A DNA stretch of 64,000 bases from positions 16,202,790 to 16,266,789 of the forward strand of contig NW_025335589.1 in assembly GCF_004798865.1 (NCBI RefSeq), in the 5' to 3' direction. Below the pieces are notes generated by a model, which was not told the DNA's origin, did not search any database, and saw nothing but the letters and a program-made list of their open reading frames with translations. Of this stretch, positions 24,520 through 34,659 are shown piece after piece (position 1 is the first letter of the stretch; every line of letters begins with the position of its first letter). The stretch is from Varanus komodoensis. Lineage: Eukaryota > Chordata > Lepidosauria > Squamata > Varanidae. The translations under genes and the position numbers were made by a program.

Positions 24520-24640
24520 GACAACAGAATGAAGAGAGCATTTTCCAGGGACAAGTATGCTAGTCTTAAATATTCATTCTTGTTTGTGACTTGCTTGCAT
24601 CTGATTTCACCACACAATTTTTCACATACTTCATTGGGGT

Positions 24641-24680
24641 TACCCTAATGAATCCTAACCCATAACCCTAACTCTAATCC
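24641..24680. repeat. Degenerate telomere-like (CCCTAA) patch
   Basis: About 40 bases are built of CCTAA/CCCTAA-like words: taccctaatgaatcctaac, then ccataaccctaactctaatc. Exact TAACCC units are few, so it is a decayed interstitial telomere-like tract or a coincidence. Confidence 0.45.
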
Positions 24681-25085
24681 TTCATTAAAAATAATAGTAA
24701 AGGAAAACAAATGTTATTTAAAATATGCAAAACATAGAACCAGGCATGGCCTTTCATCTGGGAACTTTTGGTTCTGCCTTTTCAAGGGTGCTCCAAAGCA
24801 CATTTAAATATTTCCTATTTTTCCTCCCTGAAGGCAAATTTGCTTGCTCAGTGCTATAGCCTTGCCCATCCCAATAGTTTGGTGCAGTGAGTTGAAAGAA
24901 GAGCATACCTTGCAAAGCTTCATGAATTAGGTGGATGCTGTGCCCACAATAAGAGAGAGGGTACATTCCTATGCATGATTGCACAGAAAAACATCCCATA
25001 ACTCCCTGGCAATAGTAGTCATTTTCTGTCTAAAGCTGCACAGGGATGCATCCCAAAAAGAACTTAAGCAGATAACACTTTGTAA
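24681..25085. other. Unclassified noncoding DNA
   Basis: Nothing recognised. Confidence 0.4.
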
Positions 25086-25087
25086 TG

Positions 25088-25162
25088 TTGTTACATGCTA
25101 TTAAGTCATCTCTGACTTATGGCAATCCTATGAATGAATGCCTCCAAAATTCTGTAGAGAAG
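25088..25162 (-). mobile_element. BovB/Sauria-SINE tail
   Basis: The plus strand reads acatgctattaagtcatctc, then tgacttatggcaatcctatg and aatgaatgcctccaaaa. This is the reverse complement of the reptile BovB-type 3' end (the 'cataagtcggac' class also seen at 28606). Only the tail is present, so it may derive from a SINE or a truncated LINE. Confidence 0.7.
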
Positions 25163-25234
25163 ACTTGATAGCAGAAATTATGAAGTAGGACCATGATGTA
25201 CCATGAGCTATTTGACATGTTTTTATACTGGCAT

Positions 25235-25591
25235 TCAGTGTTCTATTTTTAGAAACTGCAAAGCATCTTGGCACGCAATTCCCTCACTGGGAATTAGCCT
25301 AATGTAAATCCATGGCTTGTCTGTCATCAAAACAGCAAGATCTGCATGAGCAGAAGTTCTTATATCCTGGTCCCTGAGATCATCATCAGAGACCTCACTT
25401 ATAGCAAAAGTCACTTCAAGAATCAACTTTTTCAATAGTAGCCATGCACATGCAGATTGGAGAAAACAGTGGCAATTGCTCCAGGGGGCCAGGTCCTGCC
25501 CCCTATAGGAATCCAAGGAGATGATCTTAAACCAGACATACCCATTGCATGATGTATTGGCATTCCTATGGGGGCATTTTATAGCACTCAA
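25235..25591 (-). other. Unrecognised 118-codon open frame
   Basis: This uninterrupted minus-strand frame begins MSAIKCPHRN and ends FLKIEH. I recognise no domain, transmembrane segment or paralogue in it. It lies between a BovB tail and a (TG)n microsatellite, in a region without promoter or splice context. It is long for AT-rich DNA but not beyond chance. A decayed transposon or retrocopy piece is possible. Confidence 0.15.
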
Positions 25592-25637
25592 GAACAGTAT
25601 GAAGTTGCTTTGTGCACCACTTTAACTGGTGGCAAAG

Positions 25638-25638
<1 letters not shown>

Positions 25639-25685
<47 letters not shown>
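25639..25685. repeat. (TG)23 microsatellite
   Basis: About 47 bases of uninterrupted TG are visible, followed by a short GA run. Confidence 0.97.
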
Positions 25686-25688
<3 letters not shown>

Positions 25689-25689
25689 A

Positions 25690-26399
25690 GAGAGAGAATA
25701 GAAGGAACTTAAGACCCTCCACCATACCATCTTAATGGTAAGCCTTGACATCACTGAAAATTATTACAAATTTCTCCTTATCCTGACAGTGAAGCAAGCT
25801 TTGATTTTCTTTTCCATTATTCCAGGGTAAATAATTCAACCTTTTATATAATGCAAAAAGAAATGGAATTTTTAAGGCAATCATGTGTAGGGTAGTGATG
25901 TCAGAGCAATCTGCAGTGGATTGGGATGAGTTAAGATTTCTATGAATCTGCCTAGCAGATTACAGAGCAAACCAGCTTTCTCAAGTCACACAGATTTGAG
26001 GTATTTGCAGAACTGCTTCTTTCTTTCTGGAATTGTATACAAAATATGAACTCTTTCTGGGATGCACACCTTAACATGTGGGGGGAGGGCAGTCTTAGAG
26101 AGCCAGCTCTCCCACTATGCTGGTTTCCCAGCAGAACAAACAAGGTGGAATGGCCATAGCTGAGACACCACACTAAGTTGCATCCATCTTCTTCAGCAGT
26201 AACAGTTATATCATCATAAGAGAATGAATATCTCTAAAGATGAAGGCAGGGGTACAAGGAGAGAAAAGGCAGATACTGGGTAGCAGAGGTACTTGAAAGT
26301 AAAACTGGTGGAGGATTGTTCACAGACAATGTCAGTGAAGCTAAAGTTAAATCTGGTTAATAATGAGCGGAAGAAGACAATGATAGACCACTTATGAAT
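25690..26399. other. Unclassified noncoding DNA
   Basis: Nothing was identified with confidence. The last ~180 bases may belong to the 5' part of the adjacent BovB LINE. Confidence 0.4.
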
Positions 26400-28632
26400 A
26401 TTTCTTACCTTGAAAACTTTGAGGTGAAACAATTCATATTGAAGCAAGGGATAGTCCCAAAAGTTGAGACTTCCTGGTTAGAAGGCACTTCACCAGCTAC
26501 TGGGGAAGTCCAGAGGACAAGTGCAAATAGCATTGTCACTAATGGTACAATGGTATGAAAGCCAAAAGGAAGCCTAGTGGCTGACTTGCCCAGAGGTGAA
26601 AGGAAAGTCCAGTGTTGCAAGAAACATACAATTGGACATGAGAGGTATGGATCAAGGCAAACTGGAAATCATAAAGAAATGGAACAATTAAACATCACAG
26701 TATTTGGTGTGAATGGATTAAAGTAGACTGGAATGGGACATTTTCAATAAGACAAAGTTTCATTCTGAAAATGACAGACTCAGAAGAAGTGGAGTGGCTG
26801 TAATACTGAGGCAAAGGGAGAAAAGACTATAATGCAAAGTCTGATGGAATAACATCAATCAGAATTTGTAGAAAACTTGTCAGCATAACTATCATTCAAG
26901 TCTATGATCCAACAACAGATGCTGAAGAATAAGGAATCAAAAGCTTTTATGCAGGCTTTCTTGCAGAAATTGATAGTACACCAAAATAGGACATAGTGAT
27001 AAACGTAGGTGACTGGAATGCAAAGGTTGGATACAAACCAGAATAAAATGTGGGGAAATTTGGCCTGGGGGACAGAAATGGACCAGGAAAATGACTCATA
27101 GAATTCTGTGAAGCCAATCATCTGTTTATTGCAAAAGCATGCTTTAGACAACTGATCAGACAAGTATACATGGGCATCACCAGATGGCCAATAAAGAAAT
27201 CAAGTTCGCTGTGTTATTGGAAACAAGATGGAGAAGTTGAATTCCCACTGCCAATACACAAGACTGGTACAGTGCTCATAAACAATATCAAAATCAAAGT
27301 AAAGCCGAAAAAGGTCATTAACAGAAACATATTGCCAAAATACCACTTAAACAACTTACCTGAGGAATTTATAGTCCTGTCCAAGATAAAAATAAAAGGG
27401 GAAAAACAAAACGCCACTTCTAACCCTAACCCTGAAAATCAGTGTAAATTCAAATCTAGATTAGGAATGCTGAAAGACACACATAAGAGAATACTATCTG
27501 ACCAGGATAAAATAAAGAGGAGGTGGAAACAATATATGAAAGAACTATATAGAAGAGGTAAAAAGATTACTGACTACTTTGAAGAGTAATCCTATGAGGA
27601 AGAATACCCACAGTATTAGAAAGTAAAGTGAAAGCTGCTCTGAAAACCCTTGGATGGAGTAAAGCAGCCAGAATAGATAGGGTACCAATAGAACCATTCT
27701 GAACTGCAGAGTCCAAATCCTAACAAGAATAAGCCAAAAAGATGGAAAACAAAGCAATGGCCCACTGAAGGGTAATGTTCAATATATATTCCAGTCCCCA
27801 AGAAAGGAGATACTAAGGAGTGTAGCAACTAAAGGACCATGAAAAAGTGAAGATTTTGTGTAGCTTGAGTCAGTCATCAATTCATATGGAGACTGCAGCC
27901 AAGAAATTAAAAGAAGACTGAGACTTGGGAAGGGCACCAATTGAACGAACTAGACAAGGTCATTAAGTGTAAGGACATCTCACTGGAGATCAGGGGCAAG
28001 ATCGTCCACATTATTGTTTTCCTGATCACTGTAGTTCAGGGGTCTCAAACTCAACTTACCTGGGGGCCGCTGGAAGTAGAGTCTGGGTGAGGCTGTGGTG
28101 GTGGGCCCTCATCCCATGGCCGGCCCGGGCGCCGGCGGCGCTTTGAAATCCACAGGGCCCCTCCCCTGTGCCCTGCCCGTCCCAGCAATTGGCCCGCAGG
28201 CCGCGAGTGTGAGACCCCTGCTGTAGATGGATGTGAAGCCAGGCAGTGAAGAAAGCTGACAGGAAGAAAATGGATGCATTTAAAAGATGGTGCTGGAGAA
28301 GAGCTTTGCAAATAGCCTGGGTTGACACAAAGGCAAACAGCTAGAATACGGATTAAATCAAGCCAGAACTTCCATGGAAACAAAAATGACAATATGAGGC
28401 TGTCAGACTTTGGGCACATTATGACTGCAAAACTCCATGGAAAAGACAACCATGCTAGGGAAAGTTGAATGTAGGAGGAAGAAAGGAAGACCAACTATGA
28501 GATGGATGAATTCCATAAAGGAAGACCAGGTTTGAGTTTATGAGAACTGAGCAGGATGGTCAAGGACATGACATTTTGACAGGCATTCGTTCATAGGGTC
28601 TCCATAAGTCGGACACGACTTGACAGAATGTG
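26400..28632 (+). mobile_element. BovB/RTE LINE, internally deleted, interrupted by a hAT element
   Basis: Translated pieces occur in the order of a BovB polyprotein (endonuclease, reverse transcriptase, C-terminal part). The endonuclease block includes VGDWNAKVG at 27005-27031, then FGLGDRNG and LIEFCEANHLF. A 139-codon open piece at 27170-27589 ends in DQDKIKRRWKQYMKELYRR. The reverse transcriptase start has PVPKKGDTKECSN at 27791-27829. It jumps directly to LESVINSYGDCSQEIKRRL at about 27862-27918. The segment that should carry the YADD catalytic motif is missing, roughly 0.7 kb by comparison with my memory of the family. The C-terminal WCWRRAL lies near 28290, and the copy ends with the BovB-type tail cataagtcggacacgacttg. 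A MITE occupies 28037-28220. The copy has many stops and frameshifts and is inactive. Confidence 0.88.
28037..28220 (+). mobile_element. hAT-type MITE with terminal inverted repeats and 8-bp duplication
   Basis: The ends are caggggtctcaaactc and, reading inward from the other side, caggggtctcacactc: 16-bp terminal inverted repeats with one mismatch. The flanking 8-mers are ctgtagtt (28029-28036) and ctgtagat (28221-28228), 7 of 8 identical, the duplication length expected for hAT transposition. The 184-bp interior is G+C- and CpG-rich (gccggcccgggcgccggcgg), unlike its surroundings, and does not encode a transposase. It sits inside the BovB reading region, so it is younger than that LINE. Confidence 0.9.
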
Positions 28633-29281
28633 ATGGCATTTGGTGTGGTGTTTGTTTTATTCTACTCATTTTTGGTATGCCATCCCAAGAAATTTGTAGT
28701 GGATGGGTTAGGAAAGCTTTAAACAAACAAACAAACAAGTGAATGAATGAATGTGACAACAACAAATAGTAATATAAAAATATGGAAAATAAAAAGCTGA
28801 CCAGAGAGATTGGCATGTATTTACTTCATAGGCTAAAGTGCAGCAATACATATTTTGTGGTTATTTGTACGCTTTTGGAAGTCCAAATTTGTGCAAGTGG
28901 GGATGAACAGGAAATGGAAAAATTATATTCCCCAGTTAGCAGGTGATTGGAATTAGACACTTGATAATATGCAAAATGCTGACAGAACAAGTTTAATAAA
29001 ATCCGTACATCCCTGCCCAGGGTTCAATGAATATAGGCTTCACTTAGATTCTTGTGTGTTTCATATGTCTGTGCTGTATAAGTGCTAAAGTTGCTTCAGG
29101 GATTTGTCTTCCCTGTGGAGTAGAATAAAAGCTGTCTGCAGCGGATAACTGGCATGGCTTCAGGTGGCTCAGCAAGAGTTGATTACAATGAAAGGAAGGT
29201 CAGTTTTAGCTTGTACTATAAACTGGTAGCAAACAGCTTCAAGAAAGAGAAATCCTGACCTAGCAATGTTGGTAATATTGG
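28633..29281. other. Unclassified noncoding DNA with simple repeats
   Basis: Short (AAAC)n and (GAAT)n runs lie at 28721-28753. Nothing else was recognised. Confidence 0.5.
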
Positions 29282-31900
29282 CATAAGAACATAAAAAACA
29301 TACTGGACCAAGGTCCATCTGGTCCATCATTCTGTTCACACCATGATGAACCAGATGCCCACAAGACCCCATAAGAGGAAATTAGTGCAAAAGCAGCATC
29401 CTGTCCAACTTCTCCAGCAACTGGTGTACAGACACACACTGCTTTTGTTACTGGAGGTGGTATATAACCAGCAGAACTGTAGCTCTTTATAAACTTTTCC
29501 TCCATGAGGACTTTTGAAGCCCTCCAAATTGTTTGCCATCACTCCATCTTGTGGAAGTGAATTACATAATGAAGAAGTATTTCCATTTGTCTTTCCACCA
29601 ATCAGCTTCATGGGATGACCTGGGATTCTACTATTGTAGTGGAGGAAGAAAAGTGTTTCCCTGTTGTGATTTGTGTTTCCATTTTGTTTGTGCTGTATGA
29701 GAGGACAATTTAGTGTCACACTGATTAGAATTAAAACAACTCATTTGACATTGTATGAGGAAGGATGTTGACATGCATCTTGACTCAGTAAATTTATCTT
29801 TTGGTATTCTTTGTCTGGAAAGTTCTTTCTATGCTTAATAACACGAAACACTACACCTGTTTATCTTCCCAACATGCATAATTTTGTACACCTCTAACTT
29901 GTCTCTACTTCATAGCCATTTTTTTAGTAAACAATCTCAGCTGTTGTAACCTTCCCTCATAGGGGAATTGCTTCACCCCTTGGTCATTTTAGTTGCCCTT
30001 TTCCAACCCAATATTCTTTTTCAGGAAAGGCAACCAGAGTTGTACACAGTATTCTAAGTATAGTTGTTCCATAGATTTATAAAAGAGTATGATATTGGCA
30101 GTTTTATTTTGGAGTTCATCTTTTTCACAGCAGCTACACACTGGGGTGATATTTTCATTAAATTGACCACCACAACTCCAAATTCCTTTTCTTGATCAGT
30201 TATTGCTAGCTCAGATCCCATCCGTTTATACCTGAAGCTGGATTTTTAGTCCCAACATCAAATATCACTTTTCACTTCCTCACATTGAACTGTATTTGCC
30301 ACTTCTTCTGTGCAGAGGGACTCTTTCAGAATTCCTTACAATCCCTTTTAGTTTTAACCACTTTAAATAGTTTGGTGTTATCAGTAAAAGTGGTCACTTC
30401 AGTGCTAACTCCTAATTCCAGATCATTTATGAATAAGTTGAAAAGCATTGGTCCAAATTCAGAACACTGTGTAACCCCATGTTTGTATCCATCCCTTGGA
30501 CAAATTTCCAATTATTTCGACTCTCTGTATTCTATGAGGACCAGCACAGTGTGGTGGTTTAGAATGTTGGACTGCAAATGTTGGAGATCCAGGTTCTAGT
30601 TACTACTTGGCAAGGAATCTCAATGGATGACTTTGGGCCAGTCACTCACTCACTCTCAGCCTAAGTCACTCACATGTTTGCTATTGTGAAGACAAAAATG
30701 GAGCTATATAATATGCATTGGTTTCTTCACAAGAGGAAAAAAATCTGAAGTATAAATGCAATGTAATTAATGCAAGGCAATATTCTTATATGTTGATGAA
30801 TTAAAGAATCCCAGAGAGCTTCGGCTATTTGGTGATCTAGAAATAAAATAATCATAATCATCTTTAACCAGTTACTCATCCATTAAATCTGCTCTTATTC
30901 TATGTCTTCTAAGCTTGCTTTGGTAAAGGGCTTGGGTAAAGGAAGTCCAGGTAAACAATCTTTAATCAAGTGCTCCTATCCACATTTATTTACTCTCTCA
31001 AAGAACTCTGGTTAGTGAGAAAAGATAAATCTTTGCAGAAGTGATATTATATACTTATGGATTCTAGCTGAAATAACACTTTTAACCAGTTTACCTAGAA
31101 CAGATGTAATTCCTCAGACTCTGTTCCCAAAAATACCAGTTCAGGCACAGGTATTTGTCCAGTATCCACTGCCATGAATTTATTTACAGAATTTATTCTA
31201 CTTACCTGCAAGCTTCTTATCCTCCTTTAGTACCCCTTTAAATTCATTATCATCCAATGGTCCAAACACCTCTCTACTTGTCTGTTTCTGATATATTTAA
31301 ACAAACCTTTTGTTGCTGTTCTTGAAGTTTGTGACATACTCATTTTTTCTTTTCTGCTTTCATTTTCTTGTGCAAACTTGTGCTCCTTTTTATTTTCTTT
31401 ATTTGGGCAAAACCTTCATTTTCCAAAGCCTTCTTTAATAGCTTCTGTGACGCGGCTTGTTAAACCTTGGTAAGTTCTTTGATTTGGTGCTACTTTTCCT
31501 AACTTGAGGTATACATACTATTTGAGCTTCTATCACTGTCACTTTGAATAATTTTGACATTTTGAAGGAAAATAACCCTCTTTTCTCCCCCTTTCAACTT
31601 CTTTTTTATCAGTCTGTTCATTTTAGAGACTATTCCTATTTTGAAATAAAATATGACTGTGTTGGACCTCTTTGACATTCTTCCACTTAAATATATGATT
31701 AATATTAAATGATAGCACTGAAGTCACTGTTTCAAATTGGTTCAACAACATTTATATCCTGTACACATTCCTAGGCAGCCTTCCCTCAGGTTTAAATCCA
31801 GGATTGCCTCTCATCTGGTTGGGGGACATCTGTGTTTAAAACATTCGCATCAGACACATGTATCAAAGTATACCTTGCAAACTGGGGTTATACTAGAGGG
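29282..31900 (-). mobile_element. Long CR1/L3-clade LINE, interrupted by a SINE
   Basis: Sense is minus. The 3' end is at 29282 (plus strand aagaacataaaaaacat, then ctggaccaaggtccatctgg). The C-terminal ORF2 piece at 29336-29719 reads GHPMKLIGGK, then SLPQDGVMANNLEGFK. The reverse transcriptase core at 30326-30511 reads FGPMLFNLFINDLELGVS followed by TDNTKLFKVVKTKRDC, where FTDN replaces the expected FADD. Antisense continuation is recognisable through 31040-31110 (ggttagtgagaaaagat, accagtttacctagaacaga), 31210-31260 (tatcctcctttagtacccct, catccaatggtcc) and 31640-31790. A CORE-SINE lies at 30538-30725. It is 5'-truncated, with numerous stops and indels, and inactive. Confidence 0.88.
30538..30725 (+). 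mobile_element. CORE-SINE nested in CR1/L3 LINE
   Basis: The head is accagcacagtgtggtggtt, the B-box-like string is gatccaggttctag, and the core is tgactttgggccagtcactc with ctctcagcctaagtcact. The orientation opposes the host LINE. The 3' part is short and diverged. It lies between reverse transcriptase segments, so it inserted after the LINE. Confidence 0.8.
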
Positions 31901-32684
31901 CAGATTCAAGTGGGGACAGTTGCTTTTTCCTAGCTACTTAAAGAGATCAGCCTTTGTTTTCCAGTCAATAATGTTCTAATAAAATCTGATGTAATTATAA
32001 ACAAACATTGATCCTGTCCATCAGATGTTAAATGAAACAAAACTAGATGCATGCCAAGACAATGTATCGGGAAAGCTATTTGACAGAATAGCCTAGAATG
32101 GATGAAAACAGAGCTGGCAGGCAGAGTAATTTTTGCTATCGGCCATTGATTGGCTTTGGAATCAGATCTGCTTAACCTCACCTTTCAGGCTTTAGTGGTG
32201 TGCTATTTGCTGAATTGTGCCTTGATTTCTTTCTCTGTAATGTGACCAAGATCAAATGGTCTAAATATGGTCAACCTAATACATGGGGATGTGCATATAT
32301 TAAAATTGCAGACAGTGCCCACAGTTGTGTTTGCTTGACAGCATGAACTAACAGGAAGGGCTGGCAGGAACAGAAAGGGAGTGACCTGATTACTAGCAGC
32401 AGCTGTGTGGCTGGGGGAATGCATTCTGGTTCTTGACACCTAGCTGAGCTGATCAGAGGAAGCAATCCCCGCTGGTCTAGGAATTCTGGGCTACAAGCAG
32501 CCAATCTCCCAGGGAACAAGTGAACAGGAAGAGCAAACAGGAGTTTGGCAGCAATGTTCAGTGAAAGAGGTCCCTAACTTTTTTCTTCTTCCTCTCCCCT
32601 TAGTTCCCCTGCCCCTTGTTTTGTTTCCTGTAACACACTCCCATTTACTGGTAGGACTGTGTTGTTAACCTTTAGTTCAGGTGC
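31901..32684. other. Unclassified noncoding DNA
   Basis: No element recognised. The last 150 bases could be 5' sequence of the adjacent CR1 ORF1 relic. Confidence 0.4.
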
Positions 32685-33400
32685 TGGTTGTTAGAAAAGG
32701 TGCAACAAGCTAGAATCAAAAATGGCAGTGACCTGCAATGTCTGTCCAATGTTTCTTTTTTCCTGTCTGAGGTCATCATGGCCTACATATGCAACAAGTG
32801 CAAGCTTGTAGCCTTGTTAGAAGAAAAGGTGAGAGCTCTAGAGCAGCAAGTGTCCACCCTCAAGGTAATAAAAGAAGATGATGGGTTTTTAGACAGAGTG
32901 ATGGAACTGTAATAGCTAAGAGTACTACAGAAGCTAGAAGTTCAACAGGAAGCTGGGGCAGAAGAAGAGAATCCTGAGGGAAGGGAAAATGAGGAAATTC
33001 TCTGGAAAAGGCTGATAAGTAGGTGCTAGAACTAGAAGACATTCTGCACCAGTGGAACGCTCAAACCACTTTCAATTAGTCAAAGATGAGCCTAGAGGGC
33101 AGCCTGCCGTGGATGAACTACAAGACACCCTATGAAACACTGAACTAGAGGTCAACAAAGTAGGGGCAATGATACCAAGGCTTGCATGAAGTAGAAGAGA
33201 AGAGTGTTAGTGGGAACCTCCTTGTTGCATGAGATGGACACACATGGGAAGACCTGTGGACTTGCCGGGTATGCTGTCTCCCTGGAGCACAGATTAGTGA
33301 TACAATTGAAAGACAGCCCGCCAACACGCATCTCTTCCTTCTTATACATGTGGGACACTACCAAGCAGAGCTTTGAAGGAAACACTTTAGAGAAGAAAGT
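32685..33400 (+). mobile_element. CR1 LINE ORF1 relic
   Basis: The frame at 32688-32912 includes CNKCKLVALLEEKVRALEQQ, the cysteine-pair plus coiled-coil start typical of CR1 ORF1. Downstream the esterase-like half is recognisable across frames: VGTSLL near 33206, the consensus-like CCLPGA(Q)IS(D)T around 33268-33305, and LFLLIHVG near 33330. In the family ORF1 is a nucleic-acid-binding protein with a coiled coil and, in many members, an SGNH-like esterase. This copy is broken by several frame changes. It is on the opposite strand from the LINE at 29-32 kb, so it is a separate insertion. Confidence 0.75.
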
Positions 33401-33551
33401 CCCATTAGGGAGGAAAGTCAAGCTTTAGGGAGGAAAGTCAAGAACTTTGAGGCCCAGATAGTTTTCTCATCAAGCCTGAAATTTTGCTCTCCTGTCCAGC
33501 TGAGAAAGATACAAATTATTTCTTTTCCTCTTGCTTTTGCTTTCACTGTCT

Positions 33552-33784
33552 CTTTCTCTTATTTCTATCCTGCCTTTTTTTCCTTGTAAGGAATGCAAGG
33601 CAGTTGACATAATTCTCCTCTGCCTCTCAATCTTATCCTCACAAGAACAACCCTGCGAGGTAGGTTGGGCTGAGAGTTTACAACTGACCCAAACTCACTC
33701 AGTGGCTCCATGGCTGAATGGGGACTAGAATCCAGATTGCGCAAGTCTCAGTCCTGTGCTCTTAACCACTACACTGCACTGGCC
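33552..33784 (-). mobile_element. CORE-SINE, near full length
   Basis: Read on the minus strand: head ccagtgcagtgtagtggtta, then agagcacaggactgagact, then B-box-like ctggattctagtccc. The core area and cccaacctacctcgcagggt follow, then aactgccttgcattcc and a T-rich left end. Typical family order. Confidence 0.85.
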
Positions 33785-33799
33785 GAATGAAGGGGCACT

Positions 33800-33970
33800 A
33801 GTACTTTGCATGATTTGGAATTAAACTTTTATTAATACTCCCCAAAATAGCATTTGCCCTTTGTACATCTACATTACATTTTGAGGCATATTCAGCTTGT
33901 CATCTACAACAGTTCCAAGATCCTTCCCACTTGCAGTATTGTTGAGCCAACTATTCGCCATCTCATAATG
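33800..33970 (-). mobile_element. CR1-like LINE fragment
   Basis: The plus strand reads aaatagcatttgccctttg, then attcagcttgtcatctacaa, cagttccaagatccttccca and cttgcagtattgttgagcca. This is the reverse complement of the conserved CR1-type reverse transcriptase downstream region. Sense is minus. Confidence 0.6.
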
Positions 33971-33971
33971 A

Positions 33972-34045
33972 GGAGAAGAATGATGTAAGCCACTCTGAGT
34001 TCTTTGTGACATGGAATGTGGGATATGAATCTAATAAATAAATAC
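33972..34045 (+). mobile_element. SINE 3' tail fragment
   Basis: The string gatgtaagccactctgagtt, then gtgggatatgaatctaataa and (ATAA)n, is the end of the tRNA-SINE family without head or core. Confidence 0.7.
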
Positions 34046-34659
34046 AAGTCAGGGGGCACATGCCTCTGCATTTCTATCCCCAGTCTTGCCTCATTGAACA
34101 TCAAGGCCTGAAGGGTCCTTCTACTTGCCTTCTCAGAGTTCCCAGTCATGCAAGGGGCTCCACCTGGGCTCACGCAAAATGCAAACAGGCATTGCTGCTT
34201 AACATGGCAAGGTCAGGAACAGGGAGAACTTGGCTGGCATTTGCAGGCACGTGGGGAGGGGCTTTGTGGAGCCTAACCTGTGCTGAGGAAGGGAAAAGCT
34301 GAAATACACAAAATACTAAGGCCCTTTCTATTATTTACTTAAATTTATGGGATTCGAGCCTGACAGGAGCCAAAAACTACCCAAATAAGGTGTTGCCAGC
34401 TATTTTTCAGCTCATCTGTGCATATGATCTAGTGGTGAGCAACATATATGTCATGGACCAAGAGTGCCCTGCCTCATGGTCAGTTTTGCAGCTCCCTTTC
34501 AATTCCCCTGCAGAATTTGCTAATGTAGCAGGAAAAACCACAACTTTTTGCAGGGAAACAAGATATACAGGGAGTGTGCAGTTCGTTTGCAAGTAGAACT
34601 GCACTGCCAGAGACACAATCCTGTTTGGAGGCCTGATGCAGATTGCCCACAGACTGTGA
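34046..34659. other. Unclassified noncoding DNA
   Basis: Nothing recognised. Open frames of about 80 codons lack motifs. Confidence 0.4.

Noticed and set aside
25639-25685. CRISPR-like or regular array
   Set aside because: It is a plain (TG)n microsatellite without repeat/spacer structure. No arrays exist elsewhere in the window.
29336-29719. 127-codon frame as a host gene
   Set aside because: It contains GHPMKLIGGK and SLPQDGVMANNLEGFK, the C-terminus of a CR1/L3 LINE, not a host gene.
30326-30511. Reverse transcriptase-like frame as a retron, telomerase or other host enzyme
   Set aside because: FNLFINDLELGV and KLFKVVKTKRDC are CR1/L3 reverse transcriptase, and the surrounding DNA follows the same LINE in order.
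32688-32912. Zinc-finger plus coiled-coil micro-gene
   Set aside because: The cysteine pair and heptads match CR1 ORF1, and downstream DNA continues into the esterase-like half of that ORF.
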